Shown here: in pieces, positions 22,801-37,800 of the stretch
Position numbering within the stretch: the first letter of the stretch is position 1
Layout of the letters: each line of letters opens with the position of its first letter
Origin: Saturnia japonica
Lineage: Eukaryota; Arthropoda; Insecta; Lepidoptera; Saturniidae
Direction of reading: 5' to 3'
Assembly (NCBI GenBank): GCA_033032175.1
Contig: CM065309.1
Location: forward strand, 4,464,001-4,528,000
DNA length: 64,000 bases
Translations under genes and position numbers: made by a program
The notes under the pieces: model-generated
Told to the model about the DNA's origin: nothing
The model's database searches: none
The model's input: only the letters and a program-made list of their open reading frames with translations

Positions 22801-25800
22801 TGAGACACAAGCTTACTCACAAAACGTGTGTCCGCCCGATTATGACATATAGTTGCGCTGCATTCGTACATATGTTAAAATACAATATCCATATATTCCT
22901 AGTCCTCTAAACGAGATTCTTACGTAAAATCAACAAATCCCCTTGGTACGTTCGACAGCAAGACCTCCATAGAGATATTGAAATTCCCTCGGTCGAATCA
23001 TACATCAGATACCTCTCGAGATCAAATTTCGACGCCGCGTCGGTTCACGCGAATCCGTTGATCAAAGCCACCCCGACCTACACCCCAAAACCGAACGTCC
23101 CCCGCGAACAATGCCGGCCGCGTAATATCTTTAGCGATCCCGTTCATAAGATCGAGGAAATAAACAAATACTACTCCACCGTCTCACCAAACAGAGCGTG
23201 CTCGCGCCCACGCTTGCAAAACCACCGTTCTCTCCGCAGGGGACGGGCGGCTAACTTCGGTCCCGCACGCCTCCCGCCGCGAACTCCCTCTTTCGCAGCA
23301 ACTCAAGCATAGGCCCCTTGCTCGGTGTGAAACGTTTGAGTCTGGCAGCCGCCTGCGCGATACAGGTAACAATGCACTTACAATCACTTAGCTACCCACA
23401 CACATCATTCACACGATATATTAATACATACGTGCACACCACATAGGTACATAGGTTCTGTATGGAATCTTTTTTCTTTTTTAAGCTAATCAGTGTACAC
23501 TATATTTCACATCACTGAATACATATACACATGTTCCTTCTTTCCTCCCAGGAGGCAGGGACATGTATGTATATATGTATATGTTAGTATAGCTCCAATT
23601 TTACGAATAGGAAATCAGTCAGATCGCGCCTTCTTTGCAATCACGGCAATAGCCCAAGCCGAGGTCCTGCCACTTTGGCACCCTTGCGCGCTTGTTGCCC
23701 AAGCCCGGTAAAGCTGTAAAAGCCATCAGCGACTCTGTTTTTAGATGGGCCCCTCAGGCTAAAAGTAAGGCCAGATCGTAAAAAAAAAACAAACATTTAA
23801 TGAATTGACCACTTTGTTTACGTGTTCTATGCAAGCAATTTACATAGTGCAAAGGTTCTTCGTTACCCATGTCTATTACCCACGGTATACCGAGCATTTA
23901 AAAAATACTTTATGCTCCATAAATTTAATGTTTGCTAGCCTTGCCTTGTCGGCTGTGTAGTATGTCGATAGTCCCGTTTATAAGCAATAGTAAATAGATA
24001 AACCCTTACAAAAGACGCAGTAATTCTATCTGTGCCGTCTGTACGTAACGTGATTAGAATTCCGCTTCAACGCAAACCCTCATCCAAATAATATTGCTCC
24101 TGTGATTTGTATCTACTTTAGGCAATCGCCTACACTTTTGCTTGGTAAACGCTATTATTAAAAAAATTAAAAAAACTTTTATCGAGTGAACCTATCGCAT
24201 ATTATATTAAATGGTTAAAACACGATAATATGTATTCATTCAAATTAAATCTTGATACAGATTTAATTTCGTGATATTTGAAAAAATATTTTTTATCGTC
24301 AGATAAATGTAAAATTATTCTTCAAATAAATTATCTGACGATTGAAAAATCGACCCTAAGTATAATTTAATAATTTTTTTAAATTATTTAAATTTTATGA
24401 CGTACCTACGTGTTAATGTGTCGATTGTATAGATTTGGTGTAATCAAATACTTTTGAAACTTGAAGAATGTGAGGTACTCTCACAATTTAAGCAAGTTTT
24501 ATTGTCGAAGGTCTAATAATCATTATGTGAATGATAATGATCTCTGAAAGTGACTCTGTCTTTGTACTTTTTTTTTGAACTGACTATACTATTAGCCAAA
24601 GGGTCCTGAAGCTTCAGACGGCTTTTACAGCTTGATCGACCTTGGATAACCACTAAAATTTATAATAAATGTATTGTAAACAACTTAAGTAGCTTTAAAA
24701 CCCGATGTTTCATACCGACTCTTCTCTATGACAGACAATATATGAAATATTTTCAAACTGGAAAAACTGTTTAAACAAGTACAAGATTATTTACATTCTT
24801 CACTACATTATAAAAATATGTTCTCATATGTATGTTTAAAAATAACATTGACTAATAAAGTAAATATATCTCACATAATGAATTAATTCGTAGGAATTAC
24901 AAATTTAAATTTTTGTGTAACTTATATTTATCTCTTATCTTCTAAAGTCTACATCGCGTTAGTGATTTACAGTTTGGTTTTTTCATTTGAATTTAGAAGT
25001 AAAACTAGCAACTGCCCGCGACTTTGTATACTATTTTGTAAACTATATTTATAAAATTTAATAACAATGAAATTTATAAGCATAATTATAGCAATTAGGG
25101 ATAGATAACAAAGCATGCTATTAGTGAAAGAATTTTTCAGAATCAAATCAATTACCTCTTTATAATCTTATATATAAAAATCTCGTGTCACTGTGTTTGT
25201 GGTCTCACTGCTTCGAAGCGGCTGGACCGATTTTTATGAAATTTTTTATATATATTTAGTAGGTATGAGAATAGGTCGTAAAGTATATTTCATACCCCTA
25301 GGTGATTAGGGATTCCCTATCCAGTATTTTTGCCAATTTTTTTTTCATTTGGCATCAAAAAATACCTATAATCCCATGAGTATTTTTGTATGAACAAAAA
25401 AAAATTATCTTCGACACGTTACCGAAGAGATCCGAGTGTTCCCCAAAAATTTGTATTTATATACAGGGTGTCCCAGAACTCAACGTCAAGCCGAAACGGG
25501 GTGACAGGATTGATTGTAACCATCATGAGAAAAATCAGTAAAAAATGTATCCCATGCAGTTTGGAAATTATGGGCATTTAAGAAAAACCTAGATATTTGG
25601 TCAAACTGTAACCATTTTTCGGTTATTGTGGTTAATTTTTATTATTTTTGTTCATTTAAACTTTGGAACCGTAACCCTAAATAACATTTCTAGAACCACA
25701 GTTAAAAATAATGATACAACTGCCCCAAGTTTTCTAGAATTAAGACTATTTGTTAAACTATGAATCTAAAATTTTCAAAATTTGTCGACTTTGAAAGGCC

Positions 25801-28800
25801 CTGCTTTAAAAAAAATGTACTATAGTGCCTTGGCAAGTGCCATTAAAGGTTCGCGCACTTAATCAGGATTATAAAATGATACAATACTTGTTAGTTTCAT
25901 ACTAAAAAAAACTAGTAAAAAAATAAAAACCTTGAGTAACCCGATTTTTGCTATCCCATTTTACTCAGGTCAAATGTTTTTTATTCGCACAAGCTCTGGG
26001 TAAGTTCTTAATTTTACGGCAAAATGATGAGGGAGATGGATAGTGGACATGTTTGCCATGTGCGACCGAGACATAGTGACGCCACTTTTACCAAAGTAAC
26101 CAAAAGTAAGTAAAAATAATAAAATAATGAAAAATCTGGACCTAGTTTAGTTTAGATTTATTGGAATAAAAGTCAGATAGGGAAATAACATTTTTTATTA
26201 CAATAAATGTTCAAATTGTTTACCATCAGCCTCAATACACGCCCTACATCTTATTAAAAAAGATCTAGTTATTAGTCGGGCATATCCTTAATTGTAGAAA
26301 ACTTGGGGCAGTTGTGTCATTATTTTTGACTGTGGTTCTAGAAATGTTATTTAGGGTTACGGTTCCAAAGTTTAAATAAACAAAAATTATAAAAATTAAC
26401 CACAATAACCGAAAAATGGTTACAGTTTGTCCAAATTTCTATGTTTTTCTTTAATGCCCATAATTTCCAACAACTTCAATGATTTTGAAGAGTTCTATGG
26501 TGTATCTTCGAAATTAAAGGTCAAATCCTAATGAAATTAAAATGTGACCACCCTTGAGGTATCAAACAAGAAATGAATCATCCATATCGGTTCTTATACA
26601 AGAACTTACGGCGGAACATCCATAAAAAAAAAACATTCGAATTGAGTAACCTCCGTCTTTTGTTGAAGTCTGTTAAAAATTATTATCATTGATGGCTATC
26701 ATGTTGTTAGCACGAGGCATAAAACTTTTGGACAAATTTTTGTTTTGTTACAACAAAGAAGTATAACTTCTTACGTGCGTACATACACGTATTTTTTATT
26801 TAATATTTGTATTTACTTTATACAAGATAACTCTCAAATTATTTTCGAAAACCTATTATCCTACTCAAAACGCCATTGCGGCTTAATTGATGAGGGGTAG
26901 GTACACACCTCACATATTTGCTTTTGTTAATTAGATATACATTGTATTAAGTTGTTCCGTTGTTACGACTTCTTTCACGTGAATGATGATGATCCGTGGG
27001 AAACACGTGTTTTTTTTTTAATATGGCTTTTGCCTATTCGATTTCGCCAATATGAAATGTGATAAATATACATTTTAGAGTTTAGTTGCAAATTTGTCTA
27101 GCAATTATAATTAAACAACAAAAAACAGTCACTAATTTAGAAACAAGGTCGTTATGGGATCTGCACGGATATTATAAAATTATATGCTAAACATATAAAT
27201 TAGGTCCTTACATATGAAATTGGCGTTTTATACGGGAGGCATATAAAGTCAATTTTTTTTTTTGTAAAATATATTTAATTAATCAAAGTACCGTTGTTAC
27301 CTGTGCACTTTTGCCATCTCATAGGTAGTTTATTGATCCCTTTACTAAAAAAACCATGGGGGCGAGAATCATCAAACTCTTTGAAGGCTGTTTGGACTGC
27401 CGCATCGGAGTTGAAATTTTTTCCTTGTAAGAAGTTGTCCAAATTCCGGAAAAAATGGTAATCCATTGGAGCAAGGTCCGGGGAGTACGGTGGTTCTCGC
27501 AGACATTCCAATTGTAGCTCATCTAACTTAGTGGTTGTTTGTTGTGCAGTGTGTGGTCTTGCGTTGTCGTGAAGCAGCAGTGGCCTAGAGCGATTGACCA
27601 ATCTCGGTTGTTTAGCAGCTAGTTCTTCCTTCATGGTTTGCAGTTGCTGACAAGAGATATCTGCCGTAATCGTTTGACCAGATTTTAGAAAGCTGTAGTG
27701 AAGGACACCGGCGCTAGTCCACCAAACACTCACGAGTAACTTTTTCTGAGTCAATTTTCGTTTAGGGCTGGATTTGGCTGGGTCTCCAGGGTTAAGCCAT
27801 TGCTACGAGCTCTTTCGATAATCGTACAGTATCCACTTTTCATCACAAGTAATGATTCGATTTAAAATCCCTTCATTATTGTGTCGTTTGAGCAAAATAA
27901 CACAGCAGTCGACGTGTGTTTGCAACTTCGATTCTCTCAATTCATGAGGTAACCATCGTTCAAGTTTTTTTACTTTTGATTTGCTTCAAGTGGATTAATA
28001 CAGTTTTATCAATTACCCCGAAGCCTGCAGCTATCTCTGAAGTGCTTTGTGATGGATCCACTTCCACAATAGCCTTTAATTCTTCATTTTCCACTTTGGT
28101 CTCCGGCCGTCCACGGGGTTGGTTCTGAAGGTCGAAATTTCCCGAACGAAAACGTTGAAACCAAAAACGTACCTTGCTTTCTTTTGCGACACCAGTGCCG
28201 TACACATCATTAATCCTCCGAGCTTTTTCTGCAGCACTGGTGCCACGGTAGAACTCGTACTCGTAAATATACCGATATTTCATGTTTTCCATTGTGCGGT
28301 AATAAGCGACGCCAAAGAAAAAACTTATGAGGAAAAAACAAATGAATGACTGTTTTCAAAACTCAAATGTACCAGCTAAATTAATTTATAAATTTGAATT
28401 TGGAATTCTTAACCAAAGAGGAGATATTACAGATCAAAGTGGTCAATACGACAAAGCGCTAATTTCATGTGTAAGGAAGGACCTACTATAAAGGATAGTT
28501 ATGCTACGTGTCTTAGCTGAAATGATAGTGCGTTGTTTTTTTATGGTTTACTTAATCTATAGTACTTATGTAATATTACCCATAAAATTAAAACCTTTGT
28601 ATTCTCCTAAGCCTACAAAATTAATATCAACTAATTTTGTAAAACCTAATACCACATAAATATCCATGATTCCAGGCAAAAGATGCGTAATTAAATAAAA
28701 CTCTACAAATGGTTTTTAAATTATATTTTTTGTAAATTAATATTAATCGGACCAATCTTTTAATATTCGAAGGTTCCAAGAAGGAATGAATATAAGTAAC

Positions 28801-31800
28801 TGTGCTCAAATCATCAAAAGCAACACGGTAAATTTAACCGTTAAATTAATAAATTATTGTGAAATATGACCTTCAAGGAACGTGAAGGGACTGCCTAGAG
28901 CAGCGCTTCCCAACCTTTTTGGATCAGGAACTGCTTTGATTTTCTTGTTGTTAGAACGGTTATGCGGTTCAAGAAAAATAAACTGTCGTACCGCACCACA
29001 TATTATCGTAGCGCCTGCGTTATAAAGAATTAAAAATTTAAAACGAATAAAAGTAAGAAATTTGAAATCTTTTCCTGACCATATTTGCTCTTGATGACCA
29101 CTGGTTGGGAACCAGTAGTCTAGAGCGTGCTCTCTTACCCGCAATTACCCCAATTACTTTCCCATCAGAGCCTAATAGCCTTCACTCCAGTAGCTTGGAC
29201 CTTGTTCTCCCTATGGGCTTTGCTTATTTCGCTGTATACTTATAGTTTTTTCACATTATATTTTAATTGTTAATTGTAATGATTTCTTTTGCGCTCACTT
29301 CACTTTTTGCCTTTTTAAAGCAAGTTGAACATATTTTTGTTAAATATTCTCTAATCAAACAATTTAATGTTCATTATGTGTACAGTGTGTTTTTATTTCT
29401 ATTACTACATCTGTATTTGATTCATGATTACTGAAAACAGTAATATCAGTACTGGATTATCTCTTGTTATTGATATTATAGGTGTATTTTAATTACGTTT
29501 AGGGAATAAAAAAACTCAATATTAAATTTCTGCCAAATACAGCATTCAGTTACATCCATATCATAATATGTTACATATAATTAGTAAACGTGAACTATTT
29601 TACCAATGATTTTTTTTTCCGATTTCGACTTTTGATTTCTACTGTTAGAGACTTCAAATATTAGGCCAAAGTGCGCCGCGCCGGAGCTTGCGACTGTGTT
29701 ATCACATTGAAAAAATTTGCTAAATTTTTGGGAAACTAAAACTAAATAGGTTAATTTTAAATCGCAATAACATTTTTATTTTCATAATAAATAAAATTTC
29801 GATTTTTTTTTTTTTGTAATGTCATTGGGTAACTATATACACTTTCCGGATTCAACGGGGTTTTTTATACATTTTGTATAGTTAAAATGGATATTGCTTT
29901 ATATGAGAATGATAAATTCCAACATCATTCGATCGATCACTATGAAAGTTGGTAGATCTGAGTGTTTTTTCATGCAGAACGTTTTTATGCTATCCCTGAA
30001 CGCGATAGGTGGCGCTGTGGTCAAAGGACAGAACAACATCTGCGGGGCCAGCTTGTATTTGTATAATTAATAATAATCAGTATACTTACTTACTTTTAAA
30101 TAAAATTAATATAATTGTACTAACAAACGAAGTTAGACAAGCGAAATTTTTATTTGTTTCATAGAAAATAATACTGGGATCCAAGCAAATATTCGTATGT
30201 TTTTCTATTTGAACAGTATTCGCGGAATCCTAGACGTTGTACCGGAATGTTTTTACAACCGAAGCCGCAGTAAACTAAAACGAAAGGCAGTTTTTGCCTA
30301 GCTACGGGACTCGCACCCTTTCAAGAGAGGCGTAAATTCTTGAATTATTGCCATCCTTAACAGAGTCTTGTGATACTTGTAAGTTTGATAAAAGATAGAT
30401 GTATTGTCATGTTTCTCATACAAACTAGGTAAAACTCATACAGGGGTCTATTTATACTCTATTTAAATTGATGAATATAAAATATTAATATGAAAGGCAA
30501 CGTTTGCATGTCTTTCTAATTTTTTTCTATTTAGTTTCTTATAACAGTTATTAATATACAAAGATTAGTAGAAAGATAGTTCCTGGATTGAAAAGTATAT
30601 ACACCAGATAAAATAGTGTTTTCAGATATTCTAATTGATTGAATCTGTAGCAACTACTGCGAATGTGTGTTAAAATTTTAAAAGAAAACAAAAAAAAATA
30701 TTTTTATATTTTCCCAACAAAAAACTTATTTATTTTAACAGAGCTTACTAATATTTAAAAATAATCTAGTTATACAAGAAGATTACATACCAAATACAAC
30801 ATAGATATAAACACAATACATTTTATTACACTAGTTTTTACTAGATAAAATACTCGCTTTTAAATAAGCGCTTTAAAGAAATATATTCCTAGCTCCACTA
30901 TCTGCCGCTGTTGCCCGCCTAACATTGTAATTATAGTCTGCGTAATGATAATGATTTTAAAGTAAACTATCTCATTTAATTTCTTTATGTTTTATTGTGA
31001 CATGAAAGTTCTTCACCTTTACAAAATTTCATCAAAATTGGTTGAGTATAAAAATGATTTTTTAAATAATATTACCATTTTTCTATAAGTTTTATTAACA
31101 ATTTTTGTAGCCTATCATTGAAGGATAACACAAATTTCCCATGCAATCGTCACCCATTCGTAAAAGTCAGTAAAACCGTTTTTGTGTTAAATTAAAAAAA
31201 AAACAGTCTACAGACAAAAAATACTCAAAAAAATGCATGTAGAGACAGAAATACACGTTTATTAATATAGTTAGATTTCTAAATAAACAAACAAAAAAAT
31301 TTCAATGTACGCATTAAGACGATTTTATGCAACTAAAGCTTTGATTATCAACATACGTACTTATGTAGTAATAGTAACTTAAATATACCTATTATTACTT
31401 CGTCACGTCGTAAAGAATAGTTGTATATAAGTAGGTACGTACATAATTATATATATCACAGGTAACTGGTATGTCGCTAACAAGTCGTGAAGGAAAGACA
31501 TCTTCCTCGACGTATTTCATGGTTCCGAGATAATTTAACATTGATTTGATTCAATTTCAGGTGTTCTCTCTGTTTTGTCCTTTTGTTACCTACGTTATTT
31601 GTCTTACACGTTGTGTTATTCTAAATTATACTTTGTAACAAACTATATATATATTTACGATCTTTAAAATGTACACTTATTTACCTGTTATAATAGTGTT
31701 TTATCAGATTTATCATTGATTTAAGATTCAAGTGAGTTTATTTAGTAAAAAAAACAATTTCTAAAGTAATTGTTTTTACTGTAAGCCTTATATGACATCG

Positions 31801-34800
31801 TGTTTTATAAGTGTAGTCTGAAGTGTGAATTTTTCACTGTAATAATTAATTTGAACCATATTTAACAAGCAGCGTGGCAGCTGTATTCGTGTGACCTAAT
31901 CTACTTAAGACATTCCTTGAATTCATCCGCCCATGTCTTTTACAATGCTATAGCTAACTAATAAAACCAGTACAATAAATATTGTTTGATTTACTTGTCA
32001 TTAACATTCCTGTATTCTATTTTTGTTATCAGTGATAGGCTTTATTGCAAAATAGTAGATCGATGCATATTTTGTATTTCTCCTTTCTACTCCTTATTTA
32101 TTTGCCTAATAAACCACTATGAAAAGCATGTTATATTCTAAACGTGCTCAAAATAATACAGAGAAAAGTAATTATGTACTGATTTTGCCACACTGAAATC
32201 AAAATCACTCGGAAATGTTTTTGTTGCATATTTTACACACATAGTACAGTTTCAGCTATCACTCTCTCACTCTGTCTCCAAAATTACTTCTTTTGAATAA
32301 TGTTCAATTGAGTAGTAATTAAATTACAGAAAATGTTTTAAGTGACTGAATTGAATGAAGCATTGTTTGGAACTATCGAACTAAACCAATGAACATAGCT
32401 ATGAGTGATTACACTCAAGTTATAAATGAATCGTAGCCAGGGTAATTCAGGTTAAAGCAGGATCAAATAATACTGAGAAAATATCGAGTTATCTATACCA
32501 TTAATAAAGTTGAAGTGTCTGTTTGTAATGTCATCATAACAGCTTTTTACTAAATGCATATGAAAGTATTTACGACAAATATAACAAAAAAGCCAATATT
32601 TTCTCTGTTCCGGGTAATCACCGAAACGATTGGACCTATTTTGCCGGGCTGTCACTGGCATATACTTGAAGTTATAAGGATAACTTTCTACCGTCGATAT
32701 GATTTCCGCTCATATCAATAACATAATATCTCTATTATCTGAAGTATTTTTAATAAAACCAATCGATCTTTTAAATCGCACTAAGGCATACTTTAGAATG
32801 AATATAATACTAGTAACAAAGGGGAAAGTCGAACTTTATATACGTTAGGTATCACTTTACCTAAACCACTACCTTGATTTATAGGTACGATATCTTTCTA
32901 AGCAAATTCAATAAGAAATCGTTTTGCTATAGTAAATGAAATAAACAAGGTTGTTTACGAAACTCGCTACAACACGTATACTATACAAACAACAGTACTT
33001 ACTTGACTCTATCATTAAGATTTATTATAGTCTATTAAGCACTGTAACATGGTTTAATGCCACTCCCAACATTAATGTATATTTATTAATATAGTCTTCA
33101 TAGTTAGTCTGGTAATTACGTTTGACTTAAGACTTCACTTTAAGAACAGCCCGTTTTACCTCGTCATGTTAAATTTCTTTTCCTTCTTACCCTTATTCCT
33201 CAGTTTTACTCCTTTTATACATCATTCCTCACTTTGTCCATCCATAGCTTCTTCGATTATCTTCTACTTCTACATCCGTTCATCCTCATACTTAAAATTC
33301 TTCCCGTTATATAACTTTCATCCCTCCTCATAACATGCACAGCATAGCGTAACATATTAACGTATATAATGTACTAAATAAAGTATATAGTATTTACTTC
33401 CCAGTTAGACACAACTATTGTTTGATATAATTGCTCTCCAGTTTGATGAAATCAAGAGCAGGTCACATGGAAACTACCAGATTTACAGTTTTTGGATTTT
33501 CTTAATAATTTTTTTCGGTAACGGTGTTCGAGCAGATGCTCGCGCGAGCGATGAGGCAGTTGAAATAGGAAGAGGGAAAGGGGGTTGTTTCTTTTTTCGT
33601 TTGTAAGGGGACACCCAAGGGTGGTGGTCCTTATTTTAGTGTCATTGGTCTTGGACTTTCGACTTAGAAAGTACACCAAAACCATTGGAAGTTAATTTTC
33701 TTTTTTGTTAGAAATTGTCTTGTTTTATTATCAAGTCATTAAAAACAAAGCTCCTTTTCACTATAATCCAATAACTAGTGACACGCACAATTTGTTTTAA
33801 TTTGTCTAAATTTTTTTAGTTTGCGTTGTCAATGTCTAACGAAGTAAAATTGAACTCTTGAAAATAATCAATCACTTTCTTAATGTTGCTACAATCAACA
33901 ATTAATGCATCTTACCAAAGTTTTTTTTTTGTACAAATTTATTCCATACGTGTACACTTTGTTAGGGTTACTTAGATAGTTTTTGCTATGTTTTTAAAAC
34001 TCAACAGAATGATTATGACTGATGTTTATTTTATTGAATAAACAGTATACTTTTAACTTCGTCTTCCATTACAGTATAGCAAATTTGCTAAGATAACATC
34101 GAAACTGTCGTAAAATTGCACTAAAAGTCACATTCAAATTTATACAGAATTTTGGGTAACTTTGAATATGAATATTCTTTGATATGAAAGCATATAACAT
34201 TCGATATATTTTAGAGTTTAGATAAGACTGCATGGCATATTATTTAAAATTACTACATCAAGGGGAAGGGGATAAAATTACAAAATACAAGACAATGTTT
34301 TAACTGACTTAAAAAATAGTCGGGGGTTATTTAATTCGAATGTATATATTTCTTTTTATGAATGTTCAGCCATAACTTCTTTGTTTATGAACCGATTTTG
34401 CATGATTACTTTTTTGTTGGATACCCCAAGGGTGGTCTCATTTTAATTTCATTGGCATGGATGGATCTTCAACTTGGGAGATACGCTTAAAGTCGGTTAA
34501 AAATTGACTGGGTAATCTATTTTTCTTCTATTTGAAAGATTCACGCTTTTTCATCACACGTGCGATTAATTACATTTGACGTGTAATAAATTTATAAATC
34601 TTTTACCCGTATTTCTTAAAAGCTAGAACATGATTCAAAGTTACCCAAAATGAATATACTGACTGTAAAATTATCTATATCAATGAGGTTATAGTTAAAC
34701 ATAAAAAAGTTACATTTTTCATTGTACGTAAACTCATATAAAATGACCACTTTAGAAGAGTTTTCAAATCTAGCAATAACTCTGCCGAGGACGGCTTATC

Positions 34801-37800
34801 TACAACACTACAATGGAGGAATTAGGTCGGGGAGATTCTACTTAGTTTTAGTGATGTAGGTCGTAAAAACTGGATTTCCCGAGATGTTTGCTGTACCTTC
34901 AATAAAACGCCAGTCGCAAAATATCTTCACAAAACTAAAGACCTACATAAATATTGTTATAGTTTCAGTTATTATTTTACTTACTTACTTTGTTGTGTTC
35001 ATTATTAGTGACATCAATTGCAACAAATCGAAATTATAAAATAAGTTAAAGTGTTGATTTAAGTTTTCTTTAAATATTTTATACTAGCTGGTACCCACGA
35101 CTTCGTCTGCGTATTATTGGATATACACAGTTAGATCTCGGAACACGACAAACAAAAAGAAAATCATAAATGGGTTTGTCACTATGTTGTACGTATCACG
35201 TATATTACTGTATATCACTGACTACGACAAACGAAAATCATACATGGGTTTGTCACTGTTTGTATGATATTGTCATTATATGCCAATATGAATCCAACAC
35301 ATTAACCGTCCCAATAACACTTAAAAACATACAAAATTTACATTTATTATATTATTAGGATTATCTAATAATACATTTTATTATTATCCTGTTTGAGGGT
35401 GCCATTAAATAAAAGCAACTAGCTTATTCTAATATACCTATCTAGAATTTTAGAGTAATAAATTTACATTTGAATTTCATTATAACCGCAATAAAATATG
35501 TAAATGACTTTTGTTTAAAGTTTGAAGTTAACATACACGGAATGTCATGTTATGAGAAGCGATGTTAGGTTTTTAAACATAACCTCGTAAAGTGGTTAGA
35601 TAAAAATAAATAATAATAAAAATAACAACTTCACAGGACGTTTCAAACATATGTACTACTGTTGCTGACAACGCTGTGTTAGATAATTACTGAAAGTTTT
35701 TAATTAAATAACCTCGTTCATTCAAAAAAGGCTTTAATTAACCGTCCTATCAGCGTTATCCTTTTAAACAATGGCCTTAACAGAAATACTTTGTAATCTT
35801 ATTGCTCTTGTAATTAAGTGAAACAAAGCCATTGAATGGATATTTCCTTTGTTTTGTTAAAAAAAGTGAACTTAGAATGGTACTACTTACGACTTCGCAT
35901 ACTGCTCTTGGCCTATTTCCGCATAACTCAGCATATTTTACACCGCTTAAATGTGAAAGGTATCCCAAGGCACACCATAGTGGACGACGTTGGCAAACTT
36001 GGTAATAATTGGTTCCAATGTAGTTTGATTAACCAGCTTTTATCCGCCATTCAACTTAATTAATTAAATCTACGCTGTATTCGAAATAAATCTAACAAAT
36101 ATAAATTTGAAAGTATGTATATTCTTTCGATAATTTTACGTTAGTACCGTTAGTAAATAATTCTTAAAAAAGCTCTTTCTTCTAACTCGTTCTCTCGATG
36201 CTGAGGATCGTGACTATGATTGATTGTCTTTCATTTTCTACGGTGAAAGTACACAAATACCTTGCATTTGCCCTAGGACTATGTAAACCGTGAATGGAAA
36301 AACCATTTGTTTATCTCATCAAGGCAATGTGACGGTACTGAACCTGATGGTGAACACAGTGCAATCCAATAACAACGGCGATTACTGTGTGATCCACAAT
36401 CTATCGTCAGTCGTCGCCGGCCTGCTCAAATTTCTCTTGACGTTTATATGAGGGATGGTAGATAATTCGTGTAGGATTAAATTATAACGAAACACGACAA
36501 CTACTTTCGTTTCGAAATAAAGCGTTGACACTATTCTATACAATTATACATATTAAGTTATAGAGTACTAGATTCACTCGTAGCGTATTGTTTTGCCATT
36601 CGATTTTGCAATCTTTTTTATAAATCAATGTGATAAAGCTCAGGTTTTGCTTTAAGTACATCCTTTTATTCTTTCATACCAATGATTTTAGTTTGGAAAA
36701 ATTTAACTTAACTTTTTAATGTTGTACTGGCTGGGTGCTGTTAACATTAGATCAATAAGTCTGATAATTATTCGATTACAAACAACGATATTAATCGATG
36801 CCGTGTTTTATAGCGGAAACGGGAAATAATATAATCGGGCTATGAAAATATAATATTTTGCTTATCGTAATTTAAGAGTATCAGAGTTCAACGAGTATCT
36901 TCAACATTCCAACTTTGAAATCGATCTATTTTATAGTTAAGTATACATAATTATTATGCTATTTAATTTCTGACATTATTATTTTCTTTATTTTTTAACC
37001 GAATTTCAAAAAAGTAGCAGGATTTTTATTACTTAATTAATTTATTTTAATCGATTACCATCTTATCAATTATTTCTTTGTATGTTTGCTACCTATGCGT
37101 TCCTAAACCATTCATCCGATTGTGATGAATCTTTGATTTCTTTTGTCGTGCGTACATCCGTGAAGGTTCTGTATTAGTACAGCAATTTTAAAAAAGGGGG
37201 CGTGAGAGTAAATTCTTTTCGTACACAACCAGGACAAAGTCGCTGGCATTTTACCATACAGTGATAAATAAATGATTACAACTTATGGCGTCATCACAGT
37301 TATGTATATACAAATACTAGCCGTGCTCCAAGGTTTCACCCGTGTTAATTTTATCCAACAAACACCGCGCCGCAAACGCACCTGTGTGATATCATCATTG
37401 TTCTCACTTGCCGCAAGTAAAAATTATTTTAATTTTTCATTATCTCCTAATATTTATCGAAATAATAAGCTATACAGGGCAACGTTTAAACTTCATAAAA
37501 TTATATTTATGATGAAGTAACTTCAATTAGTAAGTATTAATATGCCCTGCCTAAAAATAATGCTCATTAATCAATTTTTAGTCTTCTACAACAAAAATCT
37601 CGCAAAATACAATATTGTGGGTTATATAACATATAAGAGATGGCATATACTATCGTGGACTTTGTTTAGATATACTAAAGGCCAATACTTTTAAAAACAT
37701 TATATTTACATATCGTTAGCCATTACGTTAACGCATGCGGATAAAGCAGTTCGGGAGGGCTTCCACTTCCGACTTACAAAACAAAAATCAATATTTAAGG

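Larger units (their letters stand above)
23800..25160. other. intronic AT-rich DNA, few features
   Basis: Apart from a short minus-strand jockey tail at 24564-24650, I see only low-complexity AT-rich DNA. An inverted 'ttatctgacgattgaaaa' / 'tttttatcgtcagataa' pair lies at about 24290-24350. Confidence 0.4.
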
